Shown: piece after piece, positions 1-6,467 of the stretch
Layout: every line of letters begins with the position of its first letter
Position numbering within the stretch: the first letter of the stretch is position 1
Source: a bacterium
GTDB lineage: Bacteria > Electryoneota > RPQS01
DNA length: 10,149 nt
Assembly (NCBI GenBank): GCA_018814465.1
Contig: JAHIZR010000400.1
Span: 1 to 10,149, forward strand
Reading direction: 5' to 3'
Notes under the pieces: generated by a model
What the model was told of the DNA's origin: nothing
Seen by the model: only the letters and a program-made list of their open reading frames with translations
The model's database searches: none
Position numbers and translations under genes: made by a program

Positions 1-55
1 AACTTGATTTTGGACAGTACAGGACGCATCTGTCCTAAGATTAGTTACGATCCTA

Positions 56-84
56 AATATAAGTTAAGACTGCTGGTTTGTCAA
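56..84 (-). promoter_or_regulatory. Sigma70-type promoter, leftward
   Basis: On the minus strand TTGACA (84-79) is followed after exactly 17 bases by TATATT (61-56). The -35 hexamer is perfect and the -10 is one base off consensus. Transcription would start near position 49 and leave the window to the left. The predicted early leader can form a small hairpin with AGGAC/GTCCT arms (22-37). The same hexamer pair and spacing recur at 8424-8452. Confidence 0.6.
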
Positions 85-238
85 CGAATGATAAGCTCTG
101 ATTGCATTTTTCATTAACACCTTCCGGGATTAGATAAATGCATAATATTACTTATATTAATTTCAGTGACCCATCGATCTCTAAATCCCGAATCATTGTA
201 AATTTTCGCTTTGTACTGCGAACTGATATTCCCGATTC

Positions 239-276
239 TTGAAGCCCCGAGGCTCAAAAAAACCAAGCCTCTTCAA
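239..276. repeat. Bulged hairpin
   Basis: The arms TTGAA-GAGGCT (239-243 and 249-254) pair with AGCCTC-TTCAA (266-276). This leaves a 5-base bulge (GCCCC) and an A-rich 11-base loop. Neither strand has a T-tract just after the stem, so it is not an intrinsic terminator. Its role is unknown; it lies between an operon terminator and the next promoter. Confidence 0.35.
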
Positions 277-329
277 ACAGTATATATTATCTTTTCTGTC
301 AACTTAAGAATTACTATCAATATCCTCGC

Positions 330-358
330 AAAAAAAACCGTCGTATTGTTCGACGGTT
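330..358 (-). terminator. Intrinsic terminator of the receiver/HDOD/CheW operon
   Basis: On the minus strand an 8-bp perfect stem (AACCGTCG/CGACGGTT, 351-358 with 336-343) encloses the 7-base loop AACAATA. It runs into a stretch of eight T residues (337-330). It lies about 50 bases beyond the receiver stop codon and is a textbook rho-independent terminator. Confidence 0.88.
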
Positions 359-409
359 AACAGTCAGATAGTAAAAAAATGTAAGGGTCAGCTAAGCTCT
401 AAGCATCAA

Positions 410-883
410 TCATAAACCGGAGTCATTCACTCCGCAAACTTCATTCTGAATCGCTCGCACCGCTCCCAGGAGATCAGCTTCAAAGGACGCCAGCCCGATC
501 GGTCCTTCCGAGAAATTCTTCATCACCGTGGCGGAGGCTCCCAATTCCTTTAATTGGATCGCCATCGCGTCATCTTCAACAGGCAGCGCCGATATAATGA
601 TGACCGGCGTATCTGAGAACTCACGTAATGTTTTCAGGGTCTCAATTCCATCTTTAACAGGCATATTGATATCCAGAGTAATCAGATCCGGCTTTAATGT
701 TGTCGCCAGCTTCAGACACTCCAGACCGTCACTCGCCTCGCCCACCACCTCAATATCCGCTTGACTGGCAAGAATCAGCTTGATAATCCGCCGCAGAACC
801 CTCGAGTCGTCCGCGATGAGAATACGAATATTTTTGCCATCTTCAAATGGACTGAGTCGCTCGGTCGATCGCTGTTCCGGCAA
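410..883 (-). CDS. Single-domain response regulator (CheB/CheY-type receiver)
   Basis: A 157-residue protein that is almost entirely one REC domain (about residues 19-145). Visible receiver residues are the acidic pair D25-D26, the phosphoacceptor D71 in LDINMP, the switch serine S98 in IIISAL and the lysine K122. The sequence around LDINMPVKDGIETL and the extended region after K122 resemble the receiver half of CheB, but no methylesterase domain follows. Output is therefore probably by protein-protein interaction. The KP motif of typical receivers is KN here. Translation starts at TTG, supported by AGGGGG seven bases upstream that overlaps the stop of the HDOD gene, so translational coupling is likely. 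It is the last gene of the operon and is followed by the terminator at 330-358. The receiver assignment is firm; the pathway is inferred. Confidence 0.92.
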   Translation of the reverse strand: MPEQRSTERLSPFEDGKNIRILIADDSRVLRRIIKLILASQADIEVVGEASDGLECLKLATTLKPDLITLDINMPVKDGIETLKTLREFSDTPVIIISALPVEDDAMAIQLKELGASATVMKNFSEGPIGLASFEADLLGAVRAIQNEVCGVNDSGL

Positions 884-890
884 GGGAAAA

Positions 891-896
891 CCCCCT
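891..896 (-). promoter_or_regulatory. Ribosome binding site supporting the TTG start of the receiver
   Basis: AGGGGG reads on the minus strand seven bases before the TTG at 883-881. It overlaps the TAG stop (897-895) of the upstream HDOD gene. No ATG or GTG lies upstream of the receiver domain in this frame, so this site fixes the start. Confidence 0.55.
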
Positions 897-1842
897 ATTC
901 GTTGGCCATCCGAATGAAATCTTTCGCGCGTTCGATATTCTCTTCAAGCTCCTCGACAAATCCCACCACATCCATTGATACCAGCTCGGGATTTTCCTGA
1001 GCGAGAATTTCCCAGGCGGGGTCTTGCGCCAGCACTTCATTCAACGAAGCCCGGCAGTCGCCGCAGGAAATCGCCTTCGTGAAAACATTCGCCAGATGAA
1101 TCACCGCCGCGAGCGGCTGATTGCGCGGGGCCAATCCCGGCTGATGATGATAGCGAATCGACTCGCCGATCGAATCCGGAATCGACCAAGACTCCGCCAT
1201 CCAGGCTCCGATTTCCGCGTGGTCCGCGCCGATCGTGCGGTGCTCCGCGTCGACCGAGGAAACGCGCTCGGACTCGATCAATTCCAGCGACTGCATGAAC
1301 GGTTCATGAAAATGCTGTTCCAGCATGATCTTCCCGATATCATGCAGCAGTCCGGCGGTAAACTCGATGCCGTGCAGCCGCATATTCAATTTCGAGGTGA
1401 TCACGCGCGCGATCTCCCCGCAGCCCGCGCTGTGTTCCCAGAACGCTCTGCGGTCGAAGGACGTGCCTCGTCCGCCCAGCGGGAACGTCTTGAATACGGA
1501 GATGCAGGTCACCAGATTGCTGATCTCCCGCATCCCCAGCACAACCAAGGCCATATTCAGCGATTCTACTCGCCCCGGCATGCCGTAGAACGCGCTGTTC
1601 GCCACTCGCAAAATCTTCGCGGTCAGCGACGGATCATTGCGAATGATCCGCACGATTTCCGACATCCCGGTCATGGGATTATTCGCCAGACTGGCAACCT
1701 CCATGGCGATTGTTGGCAGGGTCGGCAAATCCCCTGCCGCCATAATTGTATCTTTTATTTCTGCTACACGCACGGGATCTCCCTGACACAGTATAGTCTC
1801 GTTTTCACAGGTGGGATTGGTCTTCGGGTCGGAATTAGACAT
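895..1842 (-). CDS. HDOD domain signalling protein
   Basis: A 315-residue protein with an HDOD domain over about residues 38-240. The entry motif LPTLPTIAMEVASL, then NDPSLTAKILRVANSAFYG (69-87), is characteristic of the family. Residues of an HD-type metal site are kept: H137, H167-D168 in LLHDIGK, H208 and H232-H233. Many HDOD proteins are thought to act without catalysis as signalling scaffolds, so hydrolase activity cannot be claimed. The C-terminal tail (about 255-315) is acidic and helical with a possible short coiled coil, and has no known output domain. The ATG lies 12 bases after the CheW stop, with a GAGAA ribosome site overlapping that stop. The gene ends in TAG inside the ribosome site of the receiver gene. 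HDOD proteins often sit beside receivers in chemotaxis-like or motility regulons. Confidence 0.92.
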   Translation of the reverse strand: MSNSDPKTNPTCENETILCQGDPVRVAEIKDTIMAAGDLPTLPTIAMEVASLANNPMTGMSEIVRIIRNDPSLTAKILRVANSAFYGMPGRVESLNMALVVLGMREISNLVTCISVFKTFPLGGRGTSFDRRAFWEHSAGCGEIARVITSKLNMRLHGIEFTAGLLHDIGKIMLEQHFHEPFMQSLELIESERVSSVDAEHRTIGADHAEIGAWMAESWSIPDSIGESIRYHHQPGLAPRNQPLAAVIHLANVFTKAISCGDCRASLNEVLAQDPAWEILAQENPELVSMDVVGFVEELEENIERAKDFIRMANE

Positions 1843-1854
1843 CGTAAAAAGTTC

Positions 1855-2331
1855 TCATTTTATGGCTTCGGTGATAAAGCGTGTCAAATCGGGAATCGGA
1901 ATCTCTTGTTCCCGGTTCTTCGCGACGGCTTTCAGATAAAAACCGTGCTCCTCCATCTCTGCTGTGTTTGCATTGCGCAGTGCCGAGGGCAGCAGCTTCA
2001 GGACTTCCTTCACATCATCCACGATAAACCCGACTTGGCTGTCCTCATAGCTGAGCGCGACGACCCATTCTGCAAGGTGCTTATCCGGTTGAAAACCGCC
2101 GTTCCTGCTGAGGTTGATCACCGGCATCCGCCGGCTCGCCAGCAGCAGGTAGCCCTGAATCCGGGAGTTCTCATTGAAATCTGGAATCAGCGGCAGCGCG
2201 TGATAAATCGCGTGCACATCCTCGACATCAATCCCGTAGACTGCTTCACCTAATTTGAAGGTGACCAGTCTCAGGTCGCTTTGCGCGGAGCCGCGCCGCG
2301 TCGAAGTCGCCAGGGGGGGCAGTTCAACCAT
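1855..2331 (-). CDS. CheW-like coupling protein, divergent
   Basis: A 158-residue protein with a CheW-type fold over about residues 20-152. The opening FKLGEAVYGIDVEDVHAI (25-42) and the segment QVGFIVDDVKEVLKL (99-113) match the family well. The central core, usually like GVINLRGxVxPVxDLR, is altered to GYLLLASRRMPVINL (60-74). CheW bridges receptors and the histidine kinase CheA, but neither partner is encoded here. The protein may couple to a distant chemosensory array or serve the adjoining HDOD/receiver pair. It starts at ATG, 14 bases after the stop of the HTH gene, with GAGG/CAGG ribosome-site candidates overlapping that stop. An N-terminal extension of about 20 residues before the fold is low in complexity and variable. 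Confidence 0.85.
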   Translation of the reverse strand: MVELPPLATSTRRGSAQSDLRLVTFKLGEAVYGIDVEDVHAIYHALPLIPDFNENSRIQGYLLLASRRMPVINLSRNGGFQPDKHLAEWVVALSYEDSQVGFIVDDVKEVLKLLPSALRNANTAEMEEHGFYLKAVAKNREQEIPIPDLTRFITEAIK

Positions 2332-2345
2332 GACTCAGGCCTGCC

Positions 2346-2537
2346 TCAGGACTTCAGTTTCTTCTCAAGGCCGACGAGCAGCCGGCTGGCGATCCGATTC
2401 GGAGTGGATTTCCCGTTTTCCCAACGATTTACGGTTGAAAATGTCACTCCGATCAGATGCGCGAAATCTTCTTGTGTGAGCTGCATGCGGTGCCGCAGGG
2501 TACGAATCCGATCAGCGTCCATTCTTGATGATTCCAA
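2346..2537 (-). CDS. Small XRE-family HTH DNA-binding protein
   Basis: A 63-residue protein that is essentially a single Cro/C1-type helix-turn-helix: RIRTLRHRMQLTQEDFAHLI followed by VTFSTVNRWENGKSTPNRIA (residues 10-50). The pattern LTQEDFA...TVNRWENGK...P is diagnostic. It starts at TTG, with a strong GGAGAGGG ribosome site a few bases upstream. The internal ATG at 2522 (residue 6) lies too far from that site. It heads the CheW-HDOD-receiver operon, so it may regulate it. Stand-alone XRE proteins of this type also occur as antitoxins or restriction-modification controllers, and a short open frame overlaps its start (2512-2655). DNA binding is secure; the target is unknown. Confidence 0.85.
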   Translation of the reverse strand: MESSRMDADRIRTLRHRMQLTQEDFAHLIGVTFSTVNRWENGKSTPNRIASRLLVGLEKKLKS

Positions 2538-2655
2538 TGACCCTCTCCAATTCAGGTTTAGTTAATTCGGACGAATCGAGTAGAATGAAAGCAACTCTCG
2601 TGCCCTCGGCATCTCTATAGCGACTCTCACCTGTCTGAGAAGGCTTACTTATTGT
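2512..2655 (-). other. Open frame without a start, possible gene remnant ahead of the HTH gene
   Basis: On the minus strand a frame of 47 codons follows TAA (2658-2656) and ends in TGA (2514-2512), overlapping the HTH start by 26 bases. Its translation looks protein-like in composition, including RVAFILLDSSELTKPELERV, with an amphipathic C-terminal helix. It has no ATG, GTG or early TTG, only ATA and ATT. It could be the 3' remnant of a gene once translationally coupled to the HTH gene, or simply chance. I do not recognise a family. Confidence 0.25.
2541..2548 (-). promoter_or_regulatory. Ribosome binding site supporting the TTG start of the HTH gene
   Basis: GGAGAGGG reads on the minus strand, ending three bases before the TTG at 2537-2535 (seven bases counted from GGAG). 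From the next in-frame ATG (2522) the gap would be 18 bases, so the TTG is preferred. Confidence 0.55.
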
Positions 2656-2844
2656 TTATATAGCGGATGGCTCTAACCATACACCTCAAATTTCGCTGTA
2701 GCATCCCCCCGGAACTTGCTCTTTTAGCGGGGTCGGAATTTCCAGCGGCAAAAAGGGCCATGAGTTAGGTATCTCCATAGATTTTGCTTGAGACGATGCT
2801 TGAGACCCCGCTTTCCGGGTCAGTTTTGTTCTAATCTTTTCTCT

Positions 2845-2906
2845 TCCCTCCGTTCACGGGATACGTTCTTATCTCCCCTCGTTCACGGGGGGACACAGGG
2901 GGGTTC
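2845..2906 (+). repeat. G-run palindromic element, one fragment plus one full copy
   Basis: Two adjacent units share a CGTTCACGGG core. The first is short (2845-2861). The second (2873-2906) has a CCCC...GGGG stem followed by a second G-run, giving GGGGGG-ACACA-GGGGGG. The palindrome-plus-paired-G-run layout matches the elements at 7199-7230, 8483-8525, 8631-8672 and 9048-9090. Confidence 0.7.
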
Positions 2907-2943
2907 TTCCTTTCTCCTTTCATCCCTTATCCCTCCGCCCTTC

Positions 2944-2977
2944 TGCGGTGTTGGCTGCTTGCAGCCGATCCGCTTAC
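2944..2977 (+). repeat. Dispersed repeat, second copy in the queG 3' end
   Basis: These 34 bases match the reverse complement of 6844-6877 at 31 of 34 positions. The core GGCTGC-TT-GCAGCC is a near-perfect palindrome. This copy is non-coding, whereas the other encodes the last residues of QueG. Confidence 0.75.
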
Positions 2978-3019
2978 TGCTCCCATTTCATAGGTTGATA
3001 CAAGGGGCAGCATGTTGTC

Positions 3020-3064
3020 ATTCCGGAAAATCACGGTAGTCTTCGGACGTGATTTATCCGGAAT
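3020..3064. repeat. Long imperfect hairpin
   Basis: ATTCCGGAAAATCACG (3020-3035) pairs with CGTGATTTATCCGGAAT (3048-3064) apart from one extra base, around a 12-base loop. The TGTCATTCCGG opening is reminiscent of the widespread intergenic repeats often mistranslated as VIPAKAGI-like proteins. Only one copy is visible in the window. Confidence 0.55.
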
Positions 3065-3425
3065 CCCGACTAACGCTTTTCTCCGCCGGGCAGGGGTCGC
3101 TGACCCAGCCGGAACGCTCTTTGCGCCGCGACGAGACCTCCGACGGGGCGGGTGGTGGGAGCAAGTCCGTAACAGCGATAATCACTTCCCGCCGAGCCGG
3201 ACAAGCGGACACTCCTCGCCGAGGCTCCCGTCCTCGGGTGCCCGGAATCTGACTTGCGACGTGAATCCGATTGCTGCATTTATTTCTCAAGTTAGTCCTC
3301 CAGTCTCCCCGCGATTCAGGCTGTCCAGTTTGACTGATTGGATATCCCGTCATGCCTCGGTCTGAATCACTTTCCGCATCAGCGCTTTGTCTCTGTCCGG
3401 TTCGCGAATTTTTTAGGCAAGCCTC

Positions 3426-3454
3426 TTGTTGGCGGCTGCTTTCTATCGTATATT
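3426..3454 (+). promoter_or_regulatory. Promoter of the SUMF1/repeat-protein unit
   Basis: TTGTTG (3426-3431) is followed after 17 bases by TATATT (3449-3454), about 60 bases before the ATG at 3515. The -10 hexamer is the same as in the promoters at 56-84 and 8424-8452. The predicted start site is near 3461, giving a leader of about 55 bases. Confidence 0.55.
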
Positions 3455-3514
3455 TTAGATGTCTCAAACAACAGCTTTCCATAAAACTGTCTCCAACACG
3501 ACAAGGAGATACCT

Positions 3515-4564
3515 ATGAAGTCGGTCAGAACTATCCTGCTGATATTAGTAATGGCCGTCGTAGCATTAGGGAATACAGCCCCTGTGGTTACGAATGTCAA
3601 CGCAGTACAACTCGACGGGACGCGCCTCGTTCAAGTTACCTATGATGTCCTGGATGCCGACGATGACAAGATGACCATTTCGTTGCAGATTTCCGCCGAT
3701 GCCGGAGCCACCTGGACTGTTCCTGTATTCACGACCTCCGGTGACGTGGGCGATAGTATTGAATCCGGTTCCAACTACGAAATCATCTGGAATGCTGGAA
3801 TGGATTATCCCGAACAAAGCGGCACGGAGTACAAAGCGAAGGTCATTGCTTGTGATAATGCTCCGCCGGACGGCATGGTCCGCGTTGCCAACAGCACCTA
3901 TGTTATGGGTTCTGCGACTATCGGCGGCACTGCGATTCCGGAACATTCGGTCACGGTTCCCACCTTTTTCATTGATATCTATGAAGTGACGAACAGCCAA
4001 TACAAGATATTCTGCGATGCCACGGGCTACGATTACCCACTCGATCCGTATTGGATGCCTCCGCTCGTCCCATATTTTATCAACCCTGCTTGCGCAAACT
4101 ATCCTGTCGTCCTTGTTTCGTGGGAAGATGCTCATGCCTACGCCGCCTGGTGCGGGAAACGACTACCCACCGAAGCCGAGTGGGAGCTGGCCGCCAAGGG
4201 CGCCGCGGACAATCGCTTATATCCTTGGGGTGATACCTGGATTTCGAGCAATGCCAACACTAACAGCGGTTCATATACATATACTGCTCCGGTGGATTCC
4301 TGTTCAGGCGGAATAAGTCCGGCAGGCTGTTACAATATGGCCGGGAACGTTTACGAATGGGTCGAGGATGACCGGCATGACGACTATTCGGGCGCACCCA
4401 CCGATGGCAGCGCCTGGATTGACGAACCGCGCGGCACTTATCGTATCATACGCGGCGGTTCGTGGGATCATGTCAACTCCTTGGCAAGGTGTGCTTACCG
4501 TTGGCATGCCTATCCTGCACAAAAGGAGGACTATCTTGGCTTCCGCTGTGCCAAGACTCCGTAA
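3515..4564 (+). CDS. Secreted SUMF1 (formylglycine-generating-enzyme-like) domain protein
   Basis: A 349-residue protein with an N-terminal signal peptide (about 1-19) and a beta-sandwich-like domain (about 21-114: VQVTYDVLDADDDKMTISL, ISADAGATW, GDVGDSI). The SUMF1/FGE-sulfatase domain covers about 117-347. Its hallmarks are visible: FFIDIYEVTNSQY, LPTEAEWELAAKG (217-229), YPWGD, NMAGNVYEWVEDD, RIIRGGSWDH and LGFRCAK. True formylglycine-generating enzymes use two cysteines near RCAAR. Here the C326 equivalent is kept in ARCAYR, but the partner five residues earlier is N321, so catalysis is doubtful and a binding or structural role is more likely. AAGGAG (3503-3508) precedes the ATG by six bases. 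It is the first gene of a plus-strand unit and is probably co-transcribed with the secreted repeat protein 41 bases downstream. No sulfatase is encoded nearby. Confidence 0.9.
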   Translation: MKSVRTILLILVMAVVALGNTAPVVTNVNAVQLDGTRLVQVTYDVLDADDDKMTISLQISADAGATWTVPVFTTSGDVGDSIESGSNYEIIWNAGMDYPEQSGTEYKAKVIACDNAPPDGMVRVANSTYVMGSATIGGTAIPEHSVTVPTFFIDIYEVTNSQYKIFCDATGYDYPLDPYWMPPLVPYFINPACANYPVVLVSWEDAHAYAAWCGKRLPTEAEWELAAKGAADNRLYPWGDTWISSNANTNSGSYTYTAPVDSCSGGISPAGCYNMAGNVYEWVEDDRHDDYSGAPTDGSAWIDEPRGTYRIIRGGSWDHVNSLARCAYRWHAYPAQKEDYLGFRCAKTP

Positions 4565-4605
4565 GGATGTTTCTTTGATTACGATTATCCGATGAGCCTG
4601 CCCCC

Positions 4606-5430
4606 ATGATTCAGATAGTGCGCCATAGCATGCCTGCACTCTGTTCGGCGGTGTTGCTCAGCGTTTTGCTGATTGGCGGAACCGCGCGGGCGGATTATGG
4701 CTCGTGCGAGAGTCCCCTCTTCGCGCTGAATACCATCTGGAACAACACCGGCTCCGCTGAGAGTCCGCTCTTCACACTGAACACCGTCTGGAACAACACC
4801 GGCTCCGCCGAGAGTCCGCTCTTCACGCTGAACACGATCTGGATTAACACCGGCTTTGGTGAGAGTCCCCTCTTCGCGCTGAACACCGTCTGGAACAACA
4901 CCGGATTTGGCGAAAGTCCGCTCTTCGCACTGAACACGATCTGGGCCAACACCGGCTCCGGTGAGAGTTCGCTCTTTGCTTTGAATACCATCTGGACGAA
5001 TGCCGGCGAAAGAGCAAGCGAGCTGTTTGCGCTCAACACTTTCTGGACAAACGCCGGACTTGGTTTGAGTCCCCTCTTCTTGCTGAACACCTATTGGAGT
5101 AATATCGGATTTGCCGTAAGCGATCTGTTTGAGCTAAACACCTTCTCCCTCCCCGCCTCCCCGCAGCATCTGGTCATCCGCTGGACACCTGAAGGAGCAA
5201 CTCTGCGCTGGAACCGGGTCGTTGAGACCGGTCTGCACTATCGTGTCTATTCGGACGAAGCCGCCGATGGTGCATTTATCACTCTGCTTGCCACCACTCC
5301 CGATACCATATTCGTGGACGAATCTTCTTTGGAAGATCCGCTTGCAACGCGCTTTTATCTCATTCGTTCGCTTCGGCAACCAGCCGCCTCTATCACGCAG
5401 AAAGAAACTCCGGCGCGTTCCTCTAACTAA
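4606..5430 (+). CDS. Secreted protein of 17-residue tandem repeats with FN3-like C-terminus
   Basis: A 274-residue protein of unknown function. A signal peptide (1-29, cleavage after TARA) is followed by eight full 17-residue repeats and one partial (residues 35 to about 184). The unit is like ESPLFALNTIWNNTGSA. Positions S-x-LF-x-LNT-x-W and N-x-G are nearly invariant, while the later units drift. The alternating hydrophobic strand plus Asn/Gly turn suggests a short beta-solenoid or stacked beta-hairpins (inference). Residues about 185-257 look like a fibronectin-III-type domain (LVIRWTPEGATLRW, HYRVYSDEAADGAF, RFYLIRSL), a common ending in secreted FCB-group proteins. No strong ribosome site precedes the ATG at 4606. 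It is kept because it supplies the basic residues before the signal-peptide core; ATG 4630 is the alternative. It lies between the SUMF1 gene and a small membrane protein on one probable transcript. Confidence 0.82.
   Translation: MIQIVRHSMPALCSAVLLSVLLIGGTARADYGSCESPLFALNTIWNNTGSAESPLFTLNTVWNNTGSAESPLFTLNTIWINTGFGESPLFALNTVWNNTGFGESPLFALNTIWANTGSGESSLFALNTIWTNAGERASELFALNTFWTNAGLGLSPLFLLNTYWSNIGFAVSDLFELNTFSLPASPQHLVIRWTPEGATLRWNRVVETGLHYRVYSDEAADGAFITLLATTPDTIFVDESSLEDPLATRFYLIRSLRQPAASITQKETPARSSN
4708..5145 (+). repeat. 51-bp in-frame tandem repeats, eight full plus one partial
   Basis: The coding repeat has a 51-base period. Units begin at 4708, 4759, 4810, 4861, 4912, 4963, 5014, 5065 and 5116. 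The first five are highly similar at DNA level (GAGAGTCC-CTCTTC-CTGAACAC), and the last four diverge. This gradient suggests recent expansion from the 5' end. Confidence 0.9.
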
Positions 5431-5513
5431 CACATTTGTTCATCACACCTTTATTCCCAACGGCATACTGCTTGCAGTTATTTCTCGCGATACAAAGTTA
5501 GGAGAAATGCTAT

Positions 5514-5861
5514 ATGCAGCAGCGGCATTGGTTTATATTAACCACCCTCGTCGGGGTGCTGGTGGCGGCGATGATAATCTCCGACCTCACGACCAAAACC
5601 ATCACGCGCACGAATGATCAGCAGACCGAAACCGTGAAGCAGAGAAATCAAGCCATGGAAATCGCCGAGGAAGAATTGGGTCTGCAAGGCGGCGACACTC
5701 TGACCGGTCCCGCGCGCGCCCTGCGGCTGGCCCGCGCCGCGCAGCAGGAAGCCCTCAAACAGCAGCGCCTGCTCAAAGAACAAATGAATCGACTGAATCA
5801 GATGAATATGGGCGATCTCGGCGCGGATTCGCTTACGCTCGAAACCGCTGAATACGAATAG
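5514..5861 (+). CDS. Small bitopic membrane protein with helical tail
   Basis: A 115-residue protein of unknown function. It has a short basic N-terminus (MQQRH), one transmembrane helix (about 6-24), then a charged tail rich in Gln, Glu and Ala. Residues about 41-98 are predicted by eye to be largely helical and possibly coiled-coil (ARALRLARAAQQEALKQQRL). AGGAGA (5500-5505) is eight bases before the ATG. It is the last gene before the terminator at 5885-5920. Its N-terminal RH-(18 residues)-DL architecture recurs in the protein at 6085-6414, so the two may be distant paralogues or partners. No conserved family is recognised. Confidence 0.75.
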   Translation: MQQRHWFILTTLVGVLVAAMIISDLTTKTITRTNDQQTETVKQRNQAMEIAEEELGLQGGDTLTGPARALRLARAAQQEALKQQRLLKEQMNRLNQMNMGDLGADSLTLETAEYE

Positions 5862-5884
5862 ACCAACGATTACTCATCAATCAG

Positions 5885-5920
5885 GCGGCCCAATGGTTCA
5901 TTTGGCCGCTTTGTGTTTAT
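5885..5920 (+). terminator. Intrinsic terminator after the small membrane protein gene
   Basis: The arms GCGGCC-C-AATG and CATT-T-GGCCGC form a 10-bp stem with one mismatch around the loop GTT. The T-rich tail TTTGTGTTTAT follows. It lies 24 bases after the TAG stop. Confidence 0.78.
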
Positions 5921-6084
5921 CTGAACGGCTCATCTCCCCCACTCAAGGCCCATGCATTCCGCATGCTTTTGTAAATGCGGTCATTACAGGGTCATAAGTA
6001 TGTCTCACCTGTTGAGTCTACTAACTATAGTTTGGCCTGCGGATTGCACTAACCCTGTCCGAATTACCATCCACGGAGCCATTC

Positions 6085-6414
6085 ATGAGAGATCGTCACG
6101 TCCTGCTTATCCTGATTGGTATCGCCTTTCTCGGCGCAATGTTTCTCGTGACGGATCTGGCTTCCAATTCCGCGCTGGCTGAGAGCCGCGGCGCGCGCGC
6201 CATCCCGGAAGATCTCAGCGCGGACTTAGGACTGACCGACAGCGCCGAGACTATTTCCCCAGACGAAGTAACTCCGCAGACTTTAAGCTTAACTATCGAG
6301 CAAAGCGAACTCGAGCGGCTGGACACTCTCTTGAAGGAGATGTCCGAAGTTCATACGCTGCTTGATGAGAATACCGAATCCCGCATTTTGATTAGTTCGT
6401 CCTACATGCAGTAG
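6085..6414 (+). CDS. Small bitopic membrane protein
   Basis: A 109-residue protein of unknown function. It has a basic start (MRDRH), one hydrophobic helix (about 6-23), then an acidic tail with a probable helix over residues about 70-95 (IEQSELERLDTLLKEMSEVH). AlaXAla-like sites after the helix could also allow signal-peptide cleavage, so a secreted form cannot be excluded. GGAG (6075-6078) is six bases before the ATG. The N-terminal layout (RH, 18 residues, DL) matches the 5514-5861 product. It is separated from that gene by a terminator, so it probably has its own promoter, though none is clear. TAG stop. Confidence 0.7.
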   Translation: MRDRHVLLILIGIAFLGAMFLVTDLASNSALAESRGARAIPEDLSADLGLTDSAETISPDEVTPQTLSLTIEQSELERLDTLLKEMSEVHTLLDENTESRILISSSYMQ

Positions 6415-6467
6415 GAGAGGAGTGACGAAAACAACAGGAGCCAGTGGTTGATTTAGACCGATTTGTG

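Larger units (their letters stand above)
1..409. other. AT-rich intergenic region, no gene
   Basis: No convincing reading frame on either strand. The region holds a leftward promoter (56-84), a bulged hairpin at 239-276 and the terminator of the minus-strand chemosensory operon (330-358). An imperfect inverted repeat (CGGGATTAGA at 125-134, TCTAAATCCCG at 180-190) spans the middle. The leftward promoter implies that a further minus-strand gene begins beyond the left edge. Confidence 0.7.
2538..3514. other. Repeat-rich spacer between divergent operons
   Basis: 977 bases with no convincing gene. The long plus-strand frames have low-complexity, arginine/serine/proline-rich translations that follow the repeats. 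Contents in order: a possible remnant frame (2512-2655, minus); a tandem TGCTTGAGAC pair (2785-2794 and 2798-2807); G-run palindromes (2845-2906); a copy of the queG C-terminal repeat (2944-2977); a long hairpin (3020-3064); GC-rich palindromic sequence (about 3085-3245); and the promoter of the SUMF1 gene (3426-3454). Confidence 0.6.

Noticed and set aside
1024..2253. 409-codon plus-strand frame
   Set aside because: It is antisense to the HDOD and CheW-like genes, whose minus-strand products match known families. Its translation is rich in Arg, His and Gln with no domain.
2804..2830. Terminator after GACCC/GGGTC hairpin
   Set aside because: The stem is only five base pairs, the T-tract is interrupted, and no gene precedes it on the plus strand.
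3012..3365. 117-codon plus-strand frame in the spacer
   Set aside because: The translation follows palindromic repeats and has no protein-like pattern or ribosome site.
4695..5090. 131-codon minus-strand repeat frame
   Set aside because: It is the antisense shadow of the 51-bp repeats. The plus-strand reading has a signal peptide and an FN3-like end, so it is the real one.
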